The notes below the pieces were generated by a model that was not told the DNA's origin, did not search any database, and saw nothing but the letters and a program-made list of their open reading frames with translations. Source: Rickettsiales bacterium (GTDB taxonomy: Bacteria; Pseudomonadota; Alphaproteobacteria; Rickettsiales; JABCZZ01). Taken from it: a stretch of 64,000 nucleotides of DNA. Below are positions 57,897 through 64,000 of this stretch, in pieces. Where the stretch lies: the NCBI GenBank assembly GCA_035765535.1, contig DASTXE010000006.1, forward strand, positions 742,587 to 806,586. The letters are read 5' to 3'. Position 1 is the stretch's first letter, and the number at the start of each line of letters is the position of its first letter. A program made the translations under genes and the position numbers.

Positions 57897-58346
57897 ATGA
57901 CAGATACAAATACGATTACAAAACAGATTGAATTGAAAGCGCCCGTGGAAAAAGTGTGGCGTGCACTGACGGATTATAAAGAATTCGGCAAATGGTTCGG
58001 TGCTGAGCTGGATGGCCCTTTTGTGACAGGGAAGATGTCCACTGGCATGGTCAGCTGCTGTAATCCACCCGCAAAATGGGCAGCGACAATAGAGCGGATA
58101 GACCCGCAACATACATTTGCCTATCGCTGGCATCCGTTTGCCATCAATCCCGAAACCGACTATTCGCAGGAGCCCACGACACTGGTAGAATTCAGGCTGG
58201 AAGCTATCGCAAACGGAACGAGATTGACCGTCACCGAATCCGGATTCGACGCATTGCCTAAACATCGTATGCCGGAAGCGTTCCACATGAACAGCAAAGG
58301 CTGGGGCAAGCAATTGGAGAACGTTAAACAATATGTTGAGTCATAA
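57897..58346 (+). CDS. SRPBCC family protein
   Basis: A 149-residue START/Bet v1-like protein: the first strand and helix read KQIELKAPVEKVWRALTD, W-F-G-A, then FAYRWHPF and VEFRLEAI strands and the final GWGKQLENVKQYV helix. ArsR-linked AHSA1-type proteins are thought to bind or process small hydrophobic ligands. It overlaps the next ArsR gene by 14 bases. The twin palindromes lie directly upstream. Confidence 0.87.
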   Translation: MTDTNTITKQIELKAPVEKVWRALTDYKEFGKWFGAELDGPFVTGKMSTGMVSCCNPPAKWAATIERIDPQHTFAYRWHPFAINPETDYSQEPTTLVEFRLEAIANGTRLTVTESGFDALPKHRMPEAFHMNSKGWGKQLENVKQYVES

Positions 58347-58671
58347 CCTACCCTCTTTCACTGCCGCGCCGGTTCATATCTTCGCAGCGCTGGGCGACCC
58401 GACGCGCCTTTCCCTGCTGGAGAAACTCAGCAGCGGAGAAGCACAGCCTATCGCGAGCCTCTCTCAGGGCACAGGCCTGACACGCCAGGCGGTTACCAAA
58501 CACCTGCGCGTTCTGGAGGGTGCAGGATTGGTGACCAGTAGCCATATTGGCCGGGAAAGCCTGTTTACCTTCAGGCCCGAACCGATCGCCGATGTGAAGG
58601 CTTATCTGGAGCATGTCTCCAGGCAATGGGATATGGCACTGCTACGGCTCAAGGCCTTCGTGGAAGAATAA
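58333..58671 (+). CDS. ArsR family transcriptional regulator
   Basis: A 112-residue winged-helix protein with the ArsR core FAALGDPTRLSLLEKLSSG, GLTRQAVTKHLRVLEGAGLV and GRESLFTFRPE. It has no Cys-rich metal site, so it may respond to an organic ligand. It follows an SRPBCC gene with a 14-base overlap and is followed by a second SRPBCC gene 89 bases on, so all three probably form one operon regulated by this protein through the twin palindromes. Confidence 0.92.
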   Translation: MLSHNLPSFTAAPVHIFAALGDPTRLSLLEKLSSGEAQPIASLSQGTGLTRQAVTKHLRVLEGAGLVTSSHIGRESLFTFRPEPIADVKAYLEHVSRQWDMALLRLKAFVEE

Positions 58672-58760
58672 ACATCTTCTTTGGAAATTTCGACACCGGA
58701 TCAACGCGCGGCATAAGTCGCGTGCGGCTAAACTTAACCCTAATTATGAAAGGAAAAACG

Positions 58761-59216
58761 ATGAATACCGAAAATTTCACAACCAGCATTCTGGTCAGCC
58801 AGACACCGCAGGAAGCCTTTAACGCCATCAATAATGTACGCGCATGGTGGTCGGGAGAAATTCAGGGAAAAACCGGAACCGTCGGAGATGAGTTCACATA
58901 CCGTTATAAAGACATGCACCGTTCGACGCAAAAAGTGACTGAGCTCGTTTCAGGCAAAAAAGTTGTCTGGGATGTGGTGGATGCCTCGCTTAGTTTCACC
59001 GACAACGAAACCGAATGGAAGGGCACCACAATTATTTTCGATATCGCCGTCAAAGGAAAAGAAACAGAAATCCGTTTTACCCATCAGGGGCTGACACCGC
59101 ACTGTGAATGCTACGGCGCTTGTTCAGAAGGCTGGAGCATGCTGATCAACGATAATCTGCGCCAGCTGATTGCATCCGGTAAAAACCAGCCGGACGTTTT
59201 CGCAGAATCCGCTTAG
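58761..59216 (+). CDS. SRPBCC family protein
   Basis: A 151-residue START/Bet v1-like protein. ATG 58761 has AAAGGA upstream and gives a family-like start (FTTSILVSQTPQEAFNAINN). A longer frame back to 58626 runs into the ArsR gene. The middle VRAWWSGEIQG and the end GWSMLINDNLRQLIASG fit the fold. Possible partner of the SRPBCC at 57897. The hairpin after it may end the transcript. Confidence 0.85.
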   Translation: MNTENFTTSILVSQTPQEAFNAINNVRAWWSGEIQGKTGTVGDEFTYRYKDMHRSTQKVTELVSGKKVVWDVVDASLSFTDNETEWKGTTIIFDIAVKGKETEIRFTHQGLTPHCECYGACSEGWSMLINDNLRQLIASGKNQPDVFAESA

Positions 59217-59226
59217 TTCGGTATTC

Positions 59227-59257
59227 CCCCGGCATGGATAAGAATACCATGCCGGGG
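59227..59257. terminator. Hairpin between convergent genes
   Basis: CCCCGGCATGG and CCATGCCGGGG pair over 11 bases with a 9-base loop, between the SRPBCC and aspartate aminotransferase stops. The T-run is weak, so activity as a terminator is only probable. Confidence 0.6.
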
Positions 59258-59267
59258 ATAATTCACA

Positions 59268-60485
59268 TTACGCTGCCGCCTGCTTCGAAAGCTTACCGCA
59301 AGCTTCTTTAATACGCTCCAGCGCCTTTGCAAGATTTGCATCCGAAGTCGCATAGGAAATGCGGAAATGCCCTTCCAGGCCGAACGCGCTGCCTGCGACC
59401 GCAGCCACAAGCGCATCTTCCAGCAGATATTCGCAGAACGTGGTGCTGTCTGTAATCACTTTGCCACCCGGTGTCTTCTGGCCGAAGAAGCCGGAGCAGT
59501 TCGGGAACACATAGAACGCGCCCTGCGGATTTGCGCAGCTCATGCCCGGAATTGCATTCAGCCCGTTCACTACATTGTCGCGACGCTGCTGGAACGACTT
59601 CACCCATTCCTTCATGAAATCCAGCGGCTGGTTCAGCGCGGCAACCGAAGCAGCCTGGCTGATCGAGCACGGGTTGGACGTGCTGTGCGACTGGATGTCC
59701 GTGATCGCGGAAATCAGCTTCTTGTCGCCTGCGCCGTAACCGATGCGCCAGCCCGTCATGGAAAACGCCTTGGAAACGCCGTTCACCGTCAGCGTGCGCG
59801 CATAAAGTTTCGGCTCGATCTGCGCGAGCGTCTTGAACACGACATTGTCATACACGATATGTTCGTAGATATCGTCAGCGATCACATACACATGCTCATG
59901 CGCCAGCAGAACGTCCGCAATCGCACGCAGTTCGCTTTCCGTATAGACCGCACCGGTCGGGTTGGAGGGCGAGTTCAGGATGAGCCACTTGGTTTTCGGC
60001 GTAATCGCCTTGGCAAGATCCGCCGGGTTCAGCTTGAACCCCTGGCTACCCGGGCATGCTACAACAACCGGCGTACCGCCTGCAAACAGCACCATATCCG
60101 GATAGGAAACCCAGAACGGCGCGGGGATGATGACTTCATCACCGTCATTGATCGTCGCCATGAGCGCGTTGAATATCACCTGCTTCGCACCGCCGCCAAC
60201 CACAATCTGGTTCGCAGCATATTCAAGCCCGTTTTCGCGCTTGAACTTGTCGATGATGGCCTTCTTCAATGCAGGAGTGCCGCCTACAGCCGTATATTTC
60301 GTTTCACCGCGCTTGATCGCTTCTACGGCCGCCTGTTTGATATGTTCCGGCGTATCGAAATCCGGCTCGCCTGCGCCCAGGCCGATCACGTCCTTACCGG
60401 CAGCCTTGAGTTCGGCAGCTTTGGTGGTCACGGCAATCGTCGGCGAGGGTTTAACACGGGCAAGACGTGTGGTCAGGAAAGACAT
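59268..60485 (-). CDS. Aspartate aminotransferase (class I)
   Basis: A 405-residue aminotransferase of the alpha subfamily I-gamma type: LGAGEPDFDTPEH, TKYTAVGGTPALKKAI, NSPSNPTGAVY, IADDIYEHIVYD and the PLP lysine in NGVSKAFSMTGWRIG. These enzymes transfer the amino group between aspartate and 2-oxoglutarate. A single gene followed downstream by the small hairpin. Its 5' flank is 12 bases from the stop of the FKBP-like gene, so the two may be one transcript. Confidence 0.93.
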   Translation of the reverse strand: MSFLTTRLARVKPSPTIAVTTKAAELKAAGKDVIGLGAGEPDFDTPEHIKQAAVEAIKRGETKYTAVGGTPALKKAIIDKFKRENGLEYAANQIVVGGGAKQVIFNALMATINDGDEVIIPAPFWVSYPDMVLFAGGTPVVVACPGSQGFKLNPADLAKAITPKTKWLILNSPSNPTGAVYTESELRAIADVLLAHEHVYVIADDIYEHIVYDNVVFKTLAQIEPKLYARTLTVNGVSKAFSMTGWRIGYGAGDKKLISAITDIQSHSTSNPCSISQAASVAALNQPLDFMKEWVKSFQQRRDNVVNGLNAIPGMSCANPQGAFYVFPNCSGFFGQKTPGGKVITDSTTFCEYLLEDALVAAVAGSAFGLEGHFRISYATSDANLAKALERIKEACGKLSKQAAA

Positions 60486-60497
60486 AAATATCCTTTT

Positions 60498-61562
60498 TTA
60501 CTTTGCTTGATGTTCAATGCTCGTTTTGTCCGGTGCGCCTGCCCGCGTGTCACCGCTTTTTACATCGGCAGGAACAGCTGTTTCCGCAGGTTTGGAAGCA
60601 TCCGTCTGCCCGGTTTCACCGGCAGGCTGGTCATCGGCAGCATCCTCTTTAGCCTTTATGACATCGATATGCAACAGCCGTATTTCCGCCAAAATCATTT
60701 CATTTTCCGGTAAGGACGGCAGAAGACGGGACTTCTCCCCGGAATCAATCAGCGGTTTTGCGTAAGCCGGCGGCACCACAACCAGTCGCACGCCACCTTC
60801 CATCATGCCCCCAATCCCCTGCTCAATGCCATAAGGCAGCTGGGATTGGCCGATCACAAATGTCAGCGGTTTGTCTTCAGTGGAGAAGAATTTCGAGCCA
60901 TCCATTTTCCAGAGCGTAATCTCAGCAATCACACGGTCACCGCACATCGCTTCCCCGCCATTGCCGATAATATCGGTATTGATAAAACGCAACGGCTGGG
61001 CGGACACAGGCACCGCCGGTTCCACTTTTTTGAGCTCAAGCTGCGCAATCAGCGACGGTATCTTCACCTCATGCTGTTTTGTCATAACGGCTTCAATCGG
61101 ACTGATAGCCATCGTCATGGGGTACGGCATGGTAACCGTGCGCTTTCCGCCCGGCTTCATACCGATCAGGCCAAGTTCAACACCATGCGGCTCACTGCCG
61201 CCGCCAATCACAATCTCTTTGGTGCCGGACGCAGTCGGGTCTTTTTTCGGCGGGCCGTAACTATACGTTACCAGCGCCTTCTGGCCGCAAACCGCTGCTT
61301 CCCCCGTTCCTGTCGCTGCATCTTCACTCTTGATCACAGGAATCAATCCTGGCAGTAACGGCACCGACATCAAAGGAAATACGGACTTCTTCGCACAATC
61401 CGCATCCGGCTTATTGGCCTGCGGCACGGATGAGGGCTGGGGCTCCTGCGGCACCGGTTTTTTAGGTAAAATATAAGTCGTATGGAACAATCCATACGCC
61501 AGTATTACCAGGACGACCCAACGTCCGACGCTCTGTAGGGAATTGGGGGTAAACTTAGGCAT
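60498..61562 (-). CDS. Membrane-anchored protein with two FKBP-like domains
   Basis: A 354-residue protein starting at ATG 61562 (GGAG five bases upstream). An N-terminal signal anchor (GRWVVLVILAYGLFHTTYIL) is followed by two FKBP-like modules: VIGGGSEPHGVELGLIGMKPG and FVIGQSQLPYGIEQGIGGMM, each with the strand-loop-helix-GG pattern of FKBP-type peptidyl-prolyl isomerases but with degenerate active-site residues. The C-terminus is disordered (Glu/Pro/Ala/Lys). It may be a periplasmic folding factor that has lost isomerase activity. No family is recognised beyond this. Confidence 0.75.
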   Translation of the reverse strand: MPKFTPNSLQSVGRWVVLVILAYGLFHTTYILPKKPVPQEPQPSSVPQANKPDADCAKKSVFPLMSVPLLPGLIPVIKSEDAATGTGEAAVCGQKALVTYSYGPPKKDPTASGTKEIVIGGGSEPHGVELGLIGMKPGGKRTVTMPYPMTMAISPIEAVMTKQHEVKIPSLIAQLELKKVEPAVPVSAQPLRFINTDIIGNGGEAMCGDRVIAEITLWKMDGSKFFSTEDKPLTFVIGQSQLPYGIEQGIGGMMEGGVRLVVVPPAYAKPLIDSGEKSRLLPSLPENEMILAEIRLLHIDVIKAKEDAADDQPAGETGQTDASKPAETAVPADVKSGDTRAGAPDKTSIEHQAK

Positions 61563-61905
61563 ATTCGCTCCGTTATTGGATATAAGACCTATACCGGAAT
61601 ATAACGGCAACCGGACTTGCGCGTAAACAAACTTTTAGCAAATGATAGCCCGCATCATAAACCATCGGCGTGGAAGAAGCGTCACTGGCTCAAATCTACA
61701 TAGCACAAATGTATATGGCAAAATTGACGCATTTTGAAACAACTATATCAGAAGTTGTATTGATTCGTTGCATTTACACACCATTGACTTATAAACAATA
61801 TACAGCCGTCGTAAGAGACTATAAATACAATCGTTTTTATAATTTTTGTAGTACAACTAAAGCCGTGCAATTCGTTGGAAGACAATCGCGTAAGAGGAAA
61901 ATCAT

Positions 61906-63861
61906 ATGACGCTTGTGACAAAAAAAATCCAAGATTTATCAATTTCCTATAAAATGTTTACCGGAGTATTGCTGTGTACGATCCCCACCCTCCTACTGGG
62001 ATACTTTTTGATTGATGAAAAAGAAGGCTTAATAGAATTTACCCAAGCCGAAATTGCAGGGGTGCATTATCTGAGTGCCGCGCATGAAACGCTGGACGCC
62101 GTCACTGTCACGATGGACAAAGCTGCATATGAAAAAGCTGCAAACGCATTAGAGGCAGCCGAGAAAGCGGATAAAGGAAGCTTATCGGTAACCGCAAAAA
62201 GTGCAGCGCTCGTCACAGCCCTTAAACAGGCGGATGCAACATCTCAGACAGACCTGATAAGCAAGACGACGGATCTGATTTCCAGTATTTCAGACAACTC
62301 CAATATCACGCTCGATCCGGATACGGATGGTTATTTTGTAGGCGATATCCTTGTGAATCAGGCACCCGGTGTGCTGATACAGACAAGCAATCTTCTGAAC
62401 GCATCACAGCAGCTTACAAAAACCCCCAACGATGCCAATAAGATTACCTTTGCCGAAGCACGCGACGGGCTCGCCGCCAGTGCAGGCAATGTCGCCACCG
62501 ATCTGGCAAAAGCCATCAAGGGCAATACAGACGATTCAGCAAAACCAGCATTGGAAGCCAGCGGCGCAGCCGTCGCTGCGGCGGCTGATGCGCTGGCAAC
62601 CGCATCCAAGGACAATAATCAGGCGGCCATGAACACAGCCGCCGCTGATTTACAGCAGAAGGTGCAGGCATTTGTTCTCAAATGCAATGCTGAAATGGAA
62701 CATCTTATGAATAACCGTATTGCAGGTTATCATAAAGTGGTGCTGACGCATCTGGGGATTGCGCTGGCAGTTTCTCTGCTTGCCTGGGTGCAGTTGCTGA
62801 CGATCGTCCGGGCCATTACACGCCCCCTGACGCGAATCACGGGACTGATGGGCGAAATCACCTCCGGCAATCTGAAGATTGCTGTGCCCAACACACAACG
62901 CCAAGACGAAATAGGAAAACTGACCAAAGCATTGAGTGCGTTCTACGAAGCCGCAACAGAACGCAACAAGGCAAGGCAGGCAGAGCAGAAGCGCATGGAG
63001 AGTGAGCAGCAGCGCAATACACGCATACGCGAGTTAAATGATAATTTCAGCGGCTCTGTAGAGAAAGTCATCACACAGCTCACCGCTTCTATTGCTGAAT
63101 TGAATAAATCCGCACAGACACTGGCAAAAAAGGCCTCTGAATCGACGCAACAAACGACTCGCGTAGCTGCAACGGCAGAAGAGGCTGCTGCGAATTCCCA
63201 AAGCATAGCCTCCGCAGCGGAAGAGCTTTCTGCTTCCATTCGTGAAATCTCCAGCAGGCTGGAAGGATCGAATGCAAGTGTCCAGGAAGCATCCGGAGAA
63301 GCAAAACATACTTTCGAGGTGATTGCAGAACTCTCGCGGGATTCCGCTAAAATCGGCGAAGTGGTGGAGTTAATCACGAACATCGCCGCGCAGACCAACC
63401 TGCTGGCGCTGAATGCCACCATAGAAGCGGCAAGAGCCGGGGATTCCGGCAAGGGATTTGCCGTTGTCGCCTCCGAGGTAAAATCACTTGCCAATCAGAC
63501 AGCAAAGGCAACGGAAGAAATAAGCGCCCATATTGGCTCGCTGCAGGCTTCCGTGCAAAAAGTTTCGGGTGCGGTAGAACATATCGCCACCACGATATTA
63601 CAGCTCAGTGAATTCTTTTCCGCCATCTCATCCGCTATTACCGAACAGGATGCCGTGACGCAGGAAATAGCGCGCAACGTCCAGAACACTGCCAGTGGCG
63701 TGGGTGATGTCGGCAATAATATCAAGGCCATTGCACAGGCAATCCATCTGGCGGAGCAAACCACCCATGGAATCACTGAAGCAACCAAAATTGTAGATAC
63801 CGAAGCACAGGAACTTCAGAAAGACGTGACTAATTACATCGCGGCAATTCGCAACACATAA
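61906..63861 (+). CDS. Methyl-accepting chemotaxis protein
   Basis: A 651-residue MCP. One N-terminal TM (about 18-36), a long helical sensor (40-280) with Ala-rich sequence, second TM (about 283-303), HAMP (304-356), and a cytoplasmic signaling domain (390-640) with the hairpin tip [20 protein letters not shown] around residue 490, which contacts CheA/CheW. The sensor domain contains [13 protein letters not shown], an NIT- or 4HB-like stretch. The ligand is unknown. It begins 4 bases before a short overlapping frame that is unlikely to be real. The next gene follows by 18 bases. Confidence 0.93.
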   Translation: MTLVTKKIQDLSISYKMFTGVLLCTIPTLLLGYFLIDEKEGLIEFTQAEIAGVHYLSAAHETLDAVTVTMDKAAYEKAANALEAAEKADKGSLSVTAKSAALVTALKQADATSQTDLISKTTDLISSISDNSNITLDPDTDGYFVGDILVNQAPGVLIQTSNLLNASQQLTKTPNDANKITFAEARDGLAASAGNVATDLAKAIKGNTDDSAKPALEASGAAVAAAADALATASKDNNQAAMNTAAADLQQKVQAFVLKCNAEMEHLMNNRIAGYHKVVLTHLGIALAVSLLAWVQLLTIVRAITRPLTRITGLMGEITSGNLKIAVPNTQRQDEIGKLTKALSAFYEAATERNKARQAEQKRMESEQQRNTRIRELNDNFSGSVEKVITQLTASIAELNKSAQTLAKKASESTQQTTRVAATAEEAAANSQSIASAAEELSASIREISSRLEGSNASVQEASGEAKHTFEVIAELSRDSAKIGEVVELITNIAAQTNLLALNATIEAARAGDSGKGFAVVASEVKSLANQTAKATEEISAHIGSLQASVQKVSGAVEHIATTILQLSEFFSAISSAITEQDAVTQEIARNVQNTASGVGDVGNNIKAIAQAIHLAEQTTHGITEATKIVDTEAQELQKDVTNYIAAIRNT

Positions 63862-63879
63862 CATCCACAGGAGGAAGAA

Positions 63880-64000
63880 ATGAACAAGAACTGGATAAGA
63901 TTATCTTTGGCTATGACAACGGCACTGACGGCGGCAACGTCTTTTGCGGACGAGGCTTCAAAACCTGCACAGACCTGGTGGAGCGGCACGACATTTTCCG
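63880..64000 (+). CDS. Secreted or outer-membrane protein, N-terminal fragment
   Basis: The frame starts at ATG 63880, with AGGAGG upstream, and runs off the window. The first residues are a signal peptide (RLSLAMTTALTAATSFA), followed by DEASKPAQTWWSGTTFS. The W-W-x-G pattern is common at the start of outer-membrane beta-barrels. The family cannot be decided from 40 residues. It may be co-transcribed with the MCP. Confidence 0.6.
   Translation, partial: MNKNWIRLSLAMTTALTAATSFADEASKPAQTWWSGTTFS

Noticed and set aside
59367..60713. Long open frame (448 codons) on the plus strand
   Set aside because: Antisense to the aspartate aminotransferase and FKBP-like genes; no recognisable motif.
61670..61909. 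Possible 79-residue gene before the chemotaxis protein
   Set aside because: Basic, Tyr/Lys/Ile-rich composition typical of AT-rich non-coding DNA; it has no family match and its end overlaps the MCP start.

Overview
The window is from an alphaproteobacterial chromosome. Markers of the class are GapR (DUF2312), the CckA-CtrA phosphorelay protein ChpT, a DUF1150 protein and a zf-CHCC (NDUFS6-like) protein. The 23S and 5S rRNA genes are not preceded by a 16S gene: only about 400 bases separate the 23S 5' end from clpS, and the tRNA-Ala lies downstream of 5S behind its own promoter. Split rRNA loci are best known from Rickettsiales and related host-associated lineages. Here, however, there are also chemotaxis, c-di-GMP, O-antigen and broad metabolic genes, so a larger-genome or less reduced member is more likely. 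That placement is inference.

Layout. 1-2.7 kb: the 3' end of an adenylating enzyme coupled to a PRTase-like protein, then a repeat-rich intergenic stretch and an unknown gene. 2.7-14.2 kb: housekeeping and stress genes (GST/SRPBCC/TetR operon with a visible operator, a receiver-GGDEF-EAL protein, endonuclease V, an FAD oxidoreductase, a DUF2269 gene broken by an in-frame TGA, a DCC protein and a saccharopine-dehydrogenase-like/DUF4166 pair, M32 carboxypeptidase, a PhyH-type dioxygenase). 14.3-26.5 kb: surface-sugar island. Eight tightly packed minus-strand genes (HpcH/HpaI aldolase, SDR, AroB-like cyclase, TPP enzyme, rfbF, rfbG, rfbH, epimerase) are flanked by three plus-strand glycosyltransferase-like genes. 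26.5-32.3 kb: gapR, small secreted and prepilin-like genes, tRNA-Ala, 5S and 23S rRNA. 32.3-41 kb: clpS-queD, an ABC exporter pair, ruvB, a dicarboxylate symporter, pstB, DUF1150, a sensor kinase. 41-56 kb: tRNA-Arg, PepSY protein, four lineage-specific proteins scattered among core genes, glpM, cytochrome b561, rplI, a KamA-like aminomutase with an aminotransferase, a class A beta-lactamase, fumC, chpT, lysC. 56-64 kb: aldo/keto reductase and ArsR/SRPBCC regulator clusters, aspartate aminotransferase, a tandem FKBP-like membrane protein, a methyl-accepting chemotaxis protein and the start of a secreted protein.

The most interesting part is the sugar island. RfbF, RfbG and RfbH make CDP-4-keto-3,6-dideoxyglucose-type intermediates, and RfbH keeps the diagnostic His-for-Lys and the C-X57-C-X-C-X7-C cluster ligands. 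In the same operon sit a TPP carboligase (as in yersiniose synthesis by YerE), a dehydroquinate-synthase-like cyclase with an altered motif, and an HpcH-type aldolase. Together they suggest synthesis of a branched, possibly carbocyclic, nucleotide-linked higher sugar. I do not recognise this gene combination as a characterised pathway. The second notable pair is the KamA-like enzyme, whose lysine-binding Asp appears to be Arg, with its adjoining aminotransferase.
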